DNA from: Pseudomonadota bacterium
Lineage (GTDB): Bacteria > Pseudomonadota > Alphaproteobacteria > Rhodospirillales > Magnetospirillaceae
Direction: 5' to 3'
Assembly (NCBI GenBank): GCA_023458315.1
Contig: JAEXAH010000088.1
Coordinates: 1 to 48,683, forward strand
DNA length: 48,683 nucleotides
Shown: positions 41,078 through 48,582 of the stretch, piece after piece
Layout: the number at the start of each line of letters is the position of its first letter
How positions within the stretch are numbered: position 1 is the stretch's first letter
Notes under the pieces: model-generated
Database searches by the model: none
The model's input: only the letters and a program-made list of their open reading frames with translations
Told to the model about the DNA's origin: nothing
Position numbers and translations under genes: made by a program

Positions 41078-41851
41078 TCAGCCCGGGGTCCACCACGACA
41101 ATTGTTCACGCAGGGCGACCACATCCCCCACCACCAGCATGGCGGGCGGGTCCATGGGGCGGGCGGCCAGATCGGCGACGATGGTCGCCAGGGTGCTTTG
41201 CAGAACCATCTGGCGCGGCGTGGCGGCGCGCGAGACGATGGCCACCGGCTCGTCCGGGCGGCGCCCGGCGGCCAGCAGGCGCCCCACCACCACGTCCAAC
41301 TGGCGCAGCGCCATGTAGAACACCAGCACTCCGGCGCCGCGCGCCAGCCCGTCCCAGTCGAAACCGTCCGGCACCTCGCCATCCTGGCCATGGCCGGTGA
41401 CGAAGGCGACCGAGGAATTGCAGTCGCGCGCCGTGGCGGGAATACCGGCATAGGCCAGCCCGCCCACCCCGGCGGTGACGCCCGGCACCACGCGGAAGGG
41501 AATACCGGCATCGGCCAGGGCCAGGGCTTCCTCGGCGCCGCGCCCGAACACGAACGGGTCGCCGCCCTTCAGCCGCAGCACGCGCTTTCCGGCGCGGGCC
41601 AGATCGAGCAGACGGGCGGTGATTTCGGTCTGGCGCGGGCTGGCGGTGCCGCCGCGCTTGCCCATGCTTTCCACCACCGCGCCCGGCGCCGCCAGGGCGA
41701 CGATGCGCGGATCGACCAGGGCGTCGTACACCACATGGTCGGCCTGTTTCAGCGCATGCAGCGCCAGCAGGGTCAGCAGGCCGGGGTCGCCGGGTCCGGC
41801 GCCCACCAGCCACACGGTTCCGGGAAGGAATTGGGGAAGGGTCGTGTCCAT
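41078..41851 (-). CDS. cobA: Uroporphyrinogen-III C-methyltransferase (SUMT)
   Basis: A 257-residue SAM-dependent methyltransferase that methylates uroporphyrinogen III at C-2 and C-7 to precorrin-2, the branch point to cobalamin and siroheme. Motifs: VWLVGAGPGDPGLLTLLALH, ADHVVYDALVDPRI, LRLKGGDPFVFGRGAEEALA, FRVVPGVTAGVGGLAYAGIP and RDCNSSVAFVTGHG. There is no CysG-type N-terminal domain, so it is the stand-alone form. It heads the minus-strand run cobA-TauE-SCO1-cobB. The dehydrogenase/ferrochelatase needed for siroheme is not visible here, apart from the possible substitute CbiX. Confidence 0.97.
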   Translation of the reverse strand: MDTTLPQFLPGTVWLVGAGPGDPGLLTLLALHALKQADHVVYDALVDPRIVALAAPGAVVESMGKRGGTASPRQTEITARLLDLARAGKRVLRLKGGDPFVFGRGAEEALALADAGIPFRVVPGVTAGVGGLAYAGIPATARDCNSSVAFVTGHGQDGEVPDGFDWDGLARGAGVLVFYMALRQLDVVVGRLLAAGRRPDEPVAIVSRAATPRQMVLQSTLATIVADLAARPMDPPAMLVVGDVVALREQLSWWTPG

Positions 41852-41901
41852 GGGCGGCGACTATAGGCCATTCCACCATTCCCGCAAATCAGGACGGGTG
41901 C

Positions 41902-42435
41902 CTAGCCGCCCGCTCCGCCGCTCTTGCCCACCGCCAGCGGCTCCAGATGCGGCTCGACCCCAGCCAGTTTCTGGCTGGCGACCGCCGCCTCGCGCTTGCG
42001 GCGGATGGCCTCGGCCTTCTGCGCCTGCATTTGCAGCACATAGGGCTTCATGCGCAGGTCGGACTGGATGATGTGATCCACCAGCCATTCCTTGAGGAAG
42101 GCGGTGAGGTCGCGCACCATGCGGTCGCGGGTCGGTCCCTCGGGCGCCTTGGTGTATTCGCCCACGATTTCCGACAGCTTGCGCAGCACGTCGCGGTGCG
42201 AGCGGCGGTGGCTTTCGTGATAGGGATAGCGGATGGCGAGCTGAAGCTCCTCCTCCCGCGCGAAATGTTCACCGGTATATTCCACCAAACCCAACAGAAC
42301 CCGCGCCACTTTCTTGTGGTCGATCTTGCCGACGATGGCGGCTTCGAAGGCGTTGATCAGGTCGATCAGGTGGCGATGGTCGGAATCGACCATTTCATCC
42401 CCAACCGCCATCGCCTCGCGCCAAGCTATGGACAT
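41902..42435 (-). CDS. Bacteriohemerythrin
   Basis: A 177-residue hemerythrin-like four-helix protein with a non-heme di-iron site that binds oxygen. The expected ligands are visible: H20 in VDSDHRHLIDLINAF, H57 and E61 in YTGEHFAREEELQL, H76 and H80 in PYHESHRRSHRDVL, and H121 and D126 in LVDHIIQSDLRMK. A C-terminal extension of about 45 residues, rich in Ala, Lys and Arg, follows the bundle. The ATG at 42435 (MSIAWREAMAVGDEMVD) is preceded by GGAAGCAGG. Stand-alone hemerythrins are common in magnetotactic and microaerobic alphaproteobacteria and may store or sense oxygen. Confidence 0.93.
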   Translation of the reverse strand: MSIAWREAMAVGDEMVDSDHRHLIDLINAFEAAIVGKIDHKKVARVLLGLVEYTGEHFAREEELQLAIRYPYHESHRRSHRDVLRKLSEIVGEYTKAPEGPTRDRMVRDLTAFLKEWLVDHIIQSDLRMKPYVLQMQAQKAEAIRRKREAAVASQKLAGVEPHLEPLAVGKSGGAGG

Positions 42436-42458
42436 CCTGCTTCCCCCAGCGGAAACTG

Positions 42459-42506
42459 ACCATATGGTAGGGACTTTACCCGAGATCGTCTGCAATTACC
42501 ATATTG
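42459..42506. promoter_or_regulatory. Repeated ACCATAT motifs upstream of the hemerythrin gene
   Basis: A perfect palindrome ACCATATGGT (42459-42468) and a half-site ACCATAT (42498-42504) lie 39 bp apart in the 141-bp divergent spacer between hemerythrin (-) and the YdjM-like gene (+). Spacing of nearly four helical turns would suit a dimeric regulator. No known operator was recognised. Confidence 0.3.
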
Positions 42507-42576
42507 CCTTGCGACCAGTTCGCGCGCGAAAAGTGCATCCCTCCTCACGGTTTTCGCAAGGACAGGACAGACGATC

Positions 42577-43068
42577 ATGATGGCCGGTTCGCATATTGTG
42601 GTGGGCGCGGCGCTGTGGGCGGTGACGGCCAAGCTGGGCGGCGGCGCCCCGGCCGATCCCCAGGCCCTGGCGGCGGCGGCGCTGGGGGCGCTGTTGCCCG
42701 ATATCGACCACCCCCAATCCTGGGCCGGCCGCAAGATGCGGGTGGTGTCGGTGCCGCTGTCGCTGCTGGTCGGCCATCGCGGCGTCACCCATTCGGCGCT
42801 GGCGGTGGCCGCCTGTCTGGCGGTGCTGGTGGTCATGGGCACCGGCTGGCTGGCGGCGCCGGTGGCGGTGGGCTATCTGTCCCACCTGGCCGCCGACGGA
42901 CTGACGCCGTCGGGGGTGCCGCTGCTGTGGCCCAGCCGCCGCCGTTTCACCCTGAACCTGTGCCGCACCGGATCGCTGGTCGAAATCGGGCTGGTGGCCG
43001 CCATCGCCGCGCTGGGCGGCTGGGCGGCGGGGGTGGACCTGAACCACCTGCCGCGCCCCGGATTGTAG
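42577..43068 (+). CDS. YdjM-like metal-dependent hydrolase family membrane protein (DUF457)
   Basis: A 163-residue hydrophobic protein. The family has conserved His/Asp motifs within helices, all present: GSHIVVGAALW, GALLPDIDHPQS, VGHRGVTHSALAVAA and GYLSHLAADGLTPSGVPLLW. Such proteins (E. coli YdjM) are inner-membrane proteins often under LexA control and are named metal-dependent hydrolases from the conserved motifs; activity is unproven. No SOS-box-like site was seen upstream. A good SD (AAGGACAGGA) precedes ATG 42577. Confidence 0.9.
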   Translation: MMAGSHIVVGAALWAVTAKLGGGAPADPQALAAAALGALLPDIDHPQSWAGRKMRVVSVPLSLLVGHRGVTHSALAVAACLAVLVVMGTGWLAAPVAVGYLSHLAADGLTPSGVPLLWPSRRRFTLNLCRTGSLVEIGLVAAIAALGGWAAGVDLNHLPRPGL

Positions 43069-43178
43069 CGGCAACACTGTCCCCGGCCCCATTCTGTCGC
43101 TATACTGACGGATATTGTCGCCGGGGTTGTGTTCGCGCCGCCAGTTCAGCGACATCCCGGCGCAGGGGAATCGGGTTG

Positions 43179-44192
43179 ATGACGAGGAGCATGTTTCTGG
43201 CCATGGCGCTGGCCGGGCTCGTGGCGGCGGCCGGTGCTCCGGCACGGGCGGCGGACAGCGCGGTGGTCGTGACCTACAACCGCTTCGGCGAAAGCCGCAG
43301 CGCCGCCATCAACACCCGTGTCGAGCAGTTCGAGGCCCATCTGGCGGAACTGCGCGACGGCGGCTATGCCGTGTTGCCGCTGCCCCAGGTGGTCGAGGCG
43401 CTGCGCGGCGGCAAGCCGCTGCCCGACAAGGCGGTGGCGCTGACCCTGGACGACACCGCGCTGTCGGTGTGGGAGGTGGCATGGCCGCGCCTGCGCGCCG
43501 CCCGGCTGCCCTTTACCCTGTTCGTCACCACCGACGAGGTGGACCGCGCGGCGGGCGACCGTCTGGGGTGGGACCAGATCCGCGAGATGGCGGCGTCTGG
43601 GCTGGCCACCGTCGCCACCAAGGGCGCCGCCCATCCCCATCTGCCCAGCCTGCCCCTGGCGGCGGTGGGCGAGGATCTGGCCCGCGCCCGCACCCGTTTC
43701 GAGGCCGAAATGGGCCGCGCCCCCGACCTGCTGGCCTGGCCCTATGGCGAGATGAGCCGCGACACCGCCCGCGTCGCCCGCGACCTGGGCTTCAAGGCGG
43801 CGTTCGGCCAGCATTCCGGCCCGGTGTGGAGCAAGTCCGACCCGTTCTTCCTGCCGCGTTTCCCGCTGAACGAAACCTATGGCGAGATCGAACGCTTCCG
43901 GCTGGCGGTGCGGTCGCTGCCGCTGCCCGCCGTGGACATCACCCCCGACGACCCCAAGCTGACCGCCAACCCGCCGGCCTTCGGCTTCACCCTGTCGCCC
44001 GAGGCGCCGGGCGACGAATTGCTGGCCTGCTACATCTCGCAGGAAGGCCGCGCCATCATCGAACGGCTGGGGCCGCGCATCGAAATGCGCATGACCAAGC
44101 CGCTGCCCCAGGGCCGATCCCGCGTCAACTGTACCGCGCCGACCCTGGAAGGGCGCTGGCGCTGGTTCGGCTGGCAATTCTACGTGGAATGA
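43179..44192 (+). CDS. Polysaccharide deacetylase (NodB-like) protein with a degenerate metal site
   Basis: A 337-residue exported protein with a signal peptide (MTRSMFLAMALAGLVAAAGA, cleavage near 24). Residues 28-190 follow the NodB fold: VTYNRFGESRSAAINTRVEQ (the segment that normally begins the domain), TLDDTALSVWEVAW with D91 and D92, VATKGAAHPHLPSL with H152, and LLAWPYGEMSRDT. The first His of the HxxxH metal motif is replaced by K148. A C-terminal domain of about 120 residues has no clear family. Deacetylation of a cell-surface polysaccharide is possible only if another residue replaces the lost ligand. A terminator follows. Confidence 0.85.
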   Translation: MTRSMFLAMALAGLVAAAGAPARAADSAVVVTYNRFGESRSAAINTRVEQFEAHLAELRDGGYAVLPLPQVVEALRGGKPLPDKAVALTLDDTALSVWEVAWPRLRAARLPFTLFVTTDEVDRAAGDRLGWDQIREMAASGLATVATKGAAHPHLPSLPLAAVGEDLARARTRFEAEMGRAPDLLAWPYGEMSRDTARVARDLGFKAAFGQHSGPVWSKSDPFFLPRFPLNETYGEIERFRLAVRSLPLPAVDITPDDPKLTANPPAFGFTLSPEAPGDELLACYISQEGRAIIERLGPRIEMRMTKPLPQGRSRVNCTAPTLEGRWRWFGWQFYVE

Positions 44193-44194
44193 AA

Positions 44195-44221
44195 AAGGCC
44201 CTCCCCGGTGGGGAGGGCCTT
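44195..44221. terminator. Bidirectional terminator between the deacetylase gene and grpE
   Basis: AAGGCCCTCCCC-GGT-GGGGAGGGCCTT is a perfect 12-bp stem with A-run upstream and TTG downstream, placed between two convergent genes. Confidence 0.9.
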
Positions 44222-44226
44222 GTCGT

Positions 44227-44811
44227 TCAGGCGTTGGTGTCGACCTGTTCGCCGGGCGGCACCTTGGGGCCGCCCTTGGACACGCCGACCAGGGCCGGGC
44301 GCAGCAGGCGGTCGTGAATCTGATAGCCCTGCTGCATGACCATGACCACGGTGCCTTCCGGCTGGGTGGTGTCCTCCACCTCCATCATGGCCTGGTGCAG
44401 ATTGGGGTCGAAGCGCACGCCCTGGGCCGGAACCATGCGGATGCCGTAGCGTTCGAAGGTGGCCAGCAACTCGCGTTCGGTCATCTCGACGCCGACGGTC
44501 AGGGTGTTGGCCATGTCGTTGCCCTCACGCGCGGCGGGGGGCACCGAATCCAGGGCGCGGCGCAGGTTGTCGGCCACCGACAGCACATCCTTGGCGATGG
44601 CCGAGACGGAATACTTGGCGCGGTCCTCGGCCTGCTGCTCCAGGCGGCGGCGGGTGTTCTCGACCTCGGCCTTGGCGTACAGCACGTCGTTCTTCAGCTT
44701 GGCGATCTCGGCCTCAAGCTCGGCGATACGGGCGTCGGAGGAGACAACCGCCTCGGCGGTTTCCGGGGCCGGAGTCTCGGGCGTCTGCTCGTTCTGGGGT
44801 TCCTGGCTCAT
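44227..44811 (-). CDS. grpE: GrpE nucleotide exchange factor
   Basis: A 194-residue co-chaperone that releases ADP from DnaK. A charged N-terminal tail (EPQNEQTPETPAPETAEAVV) precedes a long coiled coil (ARIAELEAEIAKLKNDVLYA through RRRLEQQAEDRAKYSVSA). The conserved core and beta-domain follow: DVLSVADNLRRALDS, VGVEMTERELLATFERYGI, FDPNLHQAMMEVEDTTQPEG and MVMQQGYQIHDRLLRPALVG. It follows hrcA with a 25-bp gap on the minus strand, as usual. dnaK is not in the window. Confidence 0.98.
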   Translation of the reverse strand: MSQEPQNEQTPETPAPETAEAVVSSDARIAELEAEIAKLKNDVLYAKAEVENTRRRLEQQAEDRAKYSVSAIAKDVLSVADNLRRALDSVPPAAREGNDMANTLTVGVEMTERELLATFERYGIRMVPAQGVRFDPNLHQAMMEVEDTTQPEGTVVMVMQQGYQIHDRLLRPALVGVSKGGPKVPPGEQVDTNA

Positions 44812-44836
44812 GGCTCTCTTTCTTCTGGCTCTAAGG

Positions 44837-45892
44837 TTAACCGATCAGGCGTCCGACCACCTTTGCGGTGTAGTCGACCATGGGGATGATACGGGCGAAA
44901 TTCAGCCGTTGCGGGCCGATGACGCCGATGGCGCCGATGATCTGTTCGCGCGAGTCGCGGTAGGGCGCGACGATCATCGAGCAGCCGGTGACGCCGAACA
45001 ACTCGTTTTCGGCGCCGATGAAAATCTGCACGCCCTCGGCGGTGTTGGTCAGTTCCAGCAGGCGCAGGAACTGTTCCGAGGTTTCCAGCGCCTCGAACAG
45101 CGTGCGGATGCGTTCCAGGTCCTCGACGGCGGTGACGTCTTCCAGCAGGTGGCTTTGCCCCCGCACGATCAGCGCCGAGCGGTTGGCGTCGCCCGACCAG
45201 GTGGCCAGCCCGGCCTCGACCACGCGCTGGGTCAGTTCGGTCAATTGGTGCCGCTGCTGGTCCAGTTCGCCGGTGACGTCCTCGCGCACTTCGTCCAGGG
45301 TGCGGCCGGTCAGGCGGTGGTTGAGGAAGTTCGACGCCTCGACCAGCATGCCCGGCTCGACCCCCGGCGGCAGGTCGAGGATGCGGTTCTCGACCATGCC
45401 GTCTTCCGTCACCAGCACCACCAGGGCGCGGCCGCGGCCCAGCCAGACGAATTCCACATGCTTCAGGTTGCGCTGCATCCTGGGCGCCATGACCATGCCC
45501 GCGCAGCGCGACAGGCCCGACAGGGTGCCGATGGCCTCGGACAGCACCTGTTCCACGCTTTTGCCCGCCGCCCGGCATTGGGCGTCGATGGCCGAGCGTT
45601 CGTCCTCGGGCAAGCCGCCCACTTCCAGCAGGCCGTTGACGAACATGCGCATGCCCTGCGGCGTCGGCAGCCGCCCGGCCGAGGTGTGCGGCGCGTACAG
45701 CAGCCCCAGATCCTCGAGATCGGCCATGACGTTGCGGATGGTGGCGGGCGACAGATTGACCTGAAGACGGCGCGACAGCGTGCGCGAGCCGATGGGCTCG
45801 CCCGTGTGCACGTATTCTTCGACGATATGCCGAAAAATCTCGCGCGAGCGTTCGTTGAGCTCGGTGATCACGGGGCTGCGGCCGCGAAGCAT
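44837..45892 (-). CDS. hrcA: Heat-inducible transcription repressor HrcA
   Basis: A 351-residue repressor of class I heat-shock genes, which binds CIRCE inverted repeats with GroEL as co-factor. The N-terminal winged helix is ELNERSREIFRHIVEEYVHT, EPIGSRTLSRRLQVNLSPAT and IRNVMADLEDLGLLYAPHTS, followed by AGRLPTPQGMRMFVNGLLEV. The C-terminal dimer/GAF-like part ends INGA-type IIGAIGVIGPQRLNFARIIP. ATG 45892 (MLRGRSPVITELNERSREIF) is preferred over TTG 45910. It is divergent from rph and upstream of grpE. Confidence 0.97.
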   Translation of the reverse strand: MLRGRSPVITELNERSREIFRHIVEEYVHTGEPIGSRTLSRRLQVNLSPATIRNVMADLEDLGLLYAPHTSAGRLPTPQGMRMFVNGLLEVGGLPEDERSAIDAQCRAAGKSVEQVLSEAIGTLSGLSRCAGMVMAPRMQRNLKHVEFVWLGRGRALVVLVTEDGMVENRILDLPPGVEPGMLVEASNFLNHRLTGRTLDEVREDVTGELDQQRHQLTELTQRVVEAGLATWSGDANRSALIVRGQSHLLEDVTAVEDLERIRTLFEALETSEQFLRLLELTNTAEGVQIFIGAENELFGVTGCSMIVAPYRDSREQIIGAIGVIGPQRLNFARIIPMVDYTAKVVGRLIG

Positions 45893-46031
45893 TGCCTTGG
45901 TTCCAATCAATCCGCGCGAGGGAATCTAGTGAGCGGGGGCGGGGTCGTCAACTCGGGCTCTGGGGTGGACGCGGACGACGCAAAGGTCTAGGGTCGCCCC
46001 CGATTCCCCAGCAGACAGAGATTTTGCCGCC
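45893..46031. promoter_or_regulatory. Divergent spacer hrcA / rph
   Basis: This 139-bp region must hold the promoters of hrcA-grpE (-) and rph-rdgB-hemW (+). I looked for a CIRCE element (TTAGCACTC-N9-GAGTGCTAA) and found none, so hrcA is not obviously self-repressed here. No strong -35/-10 pair was recognised. Confidence 0.35.
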
Positions 46032-46751
46032 ATGAGACCTTCCGGCCGCGCCTTCGACCAGCTTCGCGCCATCTCCCTGGAACCCGGCTTCGCCAAGTAC
46101 GCCGAGGGCTCGTGCCTGGTGCGCTTCGGCGACACCCACGTCCTGTGCACCGCCTCGGTCGAGGAAAAGGTGCCGTCCTTCCTGCGCAATTCCGGCAAGG
46201 GCTGGGTGACGGCGGAATACGGCATGCTGCCGCGCTCGACCCATTCGCGCACCGACCGCGAGGCCGCCAAGGGCAAGCAATCGGGCCGCACCCAGGAAAT
46301 CCAGCGCCTGATCGGCCGGTCCTTGCGCGCCGTCACCGACCTGACCGCCATGGGCGAGATGCAGGTCAAGGTGGATTGCGACGTGTTGCAGGCCGATGGC
46401 GGCACCCGCACCGCCTCGATCACCGGGTCCTACGTGGCGCTGCATCTGGCCTTCCAGAAGCTGGTGGCGGCGGGCAAGCTGAGCGCGGTGCCGCTGATCG
46501 ACCAACTGGCCGCCGTGTCCTGCGGCATCTATGAGGGCCAGCCGGTGCTGGACCTGGATTACGCCGAGGATTCGTCGGCCCAGGCCGATTCCAACTTCGT
46601 GCTGACCGGCACCGGCGGCATCGTCGAGGTGCAGGGCACCGCCGAGGAACGCCCCTTCACCCGCGACCAGTTCCAGACCCTGCTGGCCCTGGCGGAAAAG
46701 GGCGTGGCCGAGCTGGTGGCGGCGCAAAAGAAGGTGTTGGGGCTGGAATGA
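46032..46751 (+). CDS. rph: Ribonuclease PH
   Basis: A 239-residue phosphorolytic exoribonuclease that trims tRNA 3' ends. It starts MRPSGRAFDQLRAISLEPGF (the family start RPSGR), followed by GSCLVRFGDTHVLCTASVEE, SGKGWVTAEYGMLPRSTHSR, GRTQEIQRLIGRSLRAV, VDCDVLQADGGTRTASITG and LDLDYAEDSSAQADSNFVLT. Length and all motifs are normal. Its last codon overlaps the rdgB start (4 bp), giving a coupled rph-rdgB-hemW operon divergent from hrcA, an arrangement common in alphaproteobacteria. Confidence 0.98.
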   Translation: MRPSGRAFDQLRAISLEPGFAKYAEGSCLVRFGDTHVLCTASVEEKVPSFLRNSGKGWVTAEYGMLPRSTHSRTDREAAKGKQSGRTQEIQRLIGRSLRAVTDLTAMGEMQVKVDCDVLQADGGTRTASITGSYVALHLAFQKLVAAGKLSAVPLIDQLAAVSCGIYEGQPVLDLDYAEDSSAQADSNFVLTGTGGIVEVQGTAEERPFTRDQFQTLLALAEKGVAELVAAQKKVLGLE

Positions 46752-47344
46752 GCCGCAAGTTCAGCGAAGGCAAGCTGGTCATCGCCAGCCACAACGCCGG
46801 CAAGGTGCGCGAGATCGGCGAATTGCTGGCGCCGTTCGGCGTCGAGGTGGTGTCGGCCGGAGCCTTGGGCCTGGCCGAGCCGGAAGAAACCGGAACCACC
46901 TTCGTCGCCAATGCCGAACTGAAGGCCCACGCCGCCGCCAAGGCCGCCAACCTGCCCGCCCTGGCCGACGATTCCGGTCTGGCGGTGCAGTGCCTGGGCG
47001 GCGACCCCGGCATCTATTCCGCCCGCTGGGCGGGACCGGCCAAGGATTTCGCCGCCGCCATGGCCCTGGTCAACGACCGCATGGGCGCCAGCCCGGACCG
47101 GCGCGGCCGCTTCGTCTGCGCCCTGGCCCTGGCGTGGCCCGACGGCCAATGCGAGACGTTCGAGGGCGTGGTCGAAGGTGAAATGGTGTGGCCGCCGCGC
47201 GGCGAGCACGGCTTCGGCTATGACCCCATGTTCCAGCCGCTGGGCCGCGCCGAAACCTTCGGCGAGATGGACCCCGCCGCCAAGCACGAGATCAGCCACC
47301 GCGCGGATGCCTTCCGCAAGCTGGTCGCGGCCTGTTTCGAGTAG
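46748..47344 (+). CDS. rdgB: RdgB/HAM1 family non-canonical purine NTP pyrophosphatase
   Basis: A 198-residue XTP/dITP diphosphatase that removes ITP, dITP and XTP from the nucleotide pool. Motifs: LVIASHNAGKVREIGELLAP, ETGTTFVANAELKAHAAAKA, PALADDSGLAVQCLGGDPGI, YSARWAGPAKDFAAAM and HGFGYDPMFQPLG, then EISHRADAFRKL. ATG 46748 overlaps the rph stop, and the stop is only 4 bp before the hemW start. Confidence 0.98.
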   Translation: MSRKFSEGKLVIASHNAGKVREIGELLAPFGVEVVSAGALGLAEPEETGTTFVANAELKAHAAAKAANLPALADDSGLAVQCLGGDPGIYSARWAGPAKDFAAAMALVNDRMGASPDRRGRFVCALALAWPDGQCETFEGVVEGEMVWPPRGEHGFGYDPMFQPLGRAETFGEMDPAAKHEISHRADAFRKLVAACFE

Positions 47345-47348
47345 GGCC

Positions 47349-48491
47349 GTGATCGACCCCGGTTTCGGCATCTACATCCACTGGCCGTTCTGCCTGTCGA
47401 AATGCCCCTATTGCGACTTCAACAGCCACGCCGCCACCGCCATCGACCAGGGGCGGTGGCGGACGGCGCTGCTGCGGGAACTGGAGCATTTCGCCCGGCG
47501 CAAGCCTATGACCCGGGTCACAAGCATCTTCTTTGGCGGCGGCACCCCCAGCCTGATGGACCCGGCCACCGCCGGGGCGCTGATCGACCGGGTGGCGGCG
47601 CTGTGGCCCGTTGCCGCCGATCTGGAAGTGACGCTGGAGGCCAACCCGTCCACCGTCGAGGCCGACCGCTTCCGCGACTTCCGTGCCGCCGGGGTGGGGC
47701 GGTTGTCGCTGGGCGTGCAGGCGCTGAACGATGGCGACCTGCGTTTCCTGGGCCGCCGCCATGACGCGGCCGAGGCGCTGCGGGCGCTGGAAATCGCCGG
47801 TCGCCTGTTCCCGCGTTTTTCCTTCGACCTGATCTATGCCCGGCCCGGTCAGACCCCGGAATCCTGGCGGGCCGAACTGCACCGCGCCCTGTCGCTGGCG
47901 GGCGACCATCTGTCCATGTACCAGTTGACCATCGAGGACGGCACCGCCTTTGCCCCCGCTTACGCGCGCGGCGAATTCCAACTGCCGCCCGAGGAAGCCC
48001 AGGCCGATATGTTCGAGATCACACGGGAAATGACCGAAGCCGCCGGTCTGCCCGCCTATGAAGTCTCGAACCACGCCCGCCCCGGCGGCGAGTGCCGCCA
48101 CAACCTGACCTATTGGCTGGGCGGCGATTACGTGGGCATCGGCCCCGGTGCCCATGGCCGCCTGAACAACACCGCCACCCGCCAGCACCGCGCCCCCGAC
48201 ATCTGGCTGAAGCGGGTCGAGGAAAACGGCCACGCCACCCAGGAAAGCACCCCCCTGGACCCCGACACCCGCGCCGAGGAACTGGTGATGATGGGCCTGC
48301 GGCTGGTGAACGGCATCAACGCCGACACCTTCGCCACCATCGCTGGACGCCCGCTGTGGGACGTGCTGGACGCCCACGGCATCGACCGCATGGTCGAAGG
48401 CGGCTTCCTGGAACGCAATGCCACCGGGATCAAGGCGAGCCCGGTCGGCATGCTGGTGCTGAATGCCCTGACGGCGGAGATTCTGGGATAG
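47349..48491 (+). CDS. hemW: HemW-like radical SAM heme chaperone
   Basis: A 380-residue radical SAM protein formerly called oxygen-independent coproporphyrinogen III oxidase-like; HemW proteins bind and deliver heme. The cluster motif is HWPFCLSKCPYCDFNSH (CxxxCxxC). SIFFGGGTPSLM, EVTLEANPSTVEADRFRDFR, GVGRLSLGVQALNDGDLRFL, FDLIYARPGQTPESWRAEL and GIGPGAHGRL follow, with a C-terminal HemN-like domain. Start is GTG 47349, 4 bp after rdgB. The absence of a long N-terminal extension and of the extra HemN catalytic motifs argues for HemW rather than true HemN. A terminator-like repeat follows. Confidence 0.95.
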   Translation: MIDPGFGIYIHWPFCLSKCPYCDFNSHAATAIDQGRWRTALLRELEHFARRKPMTRVTSIFFGGGTPSLMDPATAGALIDRVAALWPVAADLEVTLEANPSTVEADRFRDFRAAGVGRLSLGVQALNDGDLRFLGRRHDAAEALRALEIAGRLFPRFSFDLIYARPGQTPESWRAELHRALSLAGDHLSMYQLTIEDGTAFAPAYARGEFQLPPEEAQADMFEITREMTEAAGLPAYEVSNHARPGGECRHNLTYWLGGDYVGIGPGAHGRLNNTATRQHRAPDIWLKRVEENGHATQESTPLDPDTRAEELVMMGLRLVNGINADTFATIAGRPLWDVLDAHGIDRMVEGGFLERNATGIKASPVGMLVLNALTAEILG

Positions 48492-48499
48492 GGACACAG

Positions 48500-48558
48500 G
48501 CGGGCTGCCGCCCGCACCCGCTCGGGGTGAACCCCGAACCCCCTTTATTTTTGGTTCA
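48500..48558 (+). terminator. Repeat-derived terminator after hemW (GC-rich element, copy 2)
   Basis: CGGGCTGCCGCCCG is followed by TCGGGGTGAACCCCGA (hairpin) and then ACCCCCTTTATTTTT, an intrinsic-terminator arrangement. The same sequence order occurs after the alcohol dehydrogenase at 5470-5520, so this is a repeated element doubling as a terminator. Confidence 0.75.
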
Positions 48559-48582
48559 TCACGGAATTGCGGGGAGATGCTC

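Noticed and set aside
45893..46031. CIRCE operator upstream of hrcA
   Set aside because: No TTAGCACTC-N9-GAGTGCTAA-like inverted repeat was found in the spacer.
47349..48491. True oxygen-independent coproporphyrinogen III oxidase (HemN)
   Set aside because: Start directly before the cluster motif, length about 380 and the rph-rdgB neighbourhood fit HemW.
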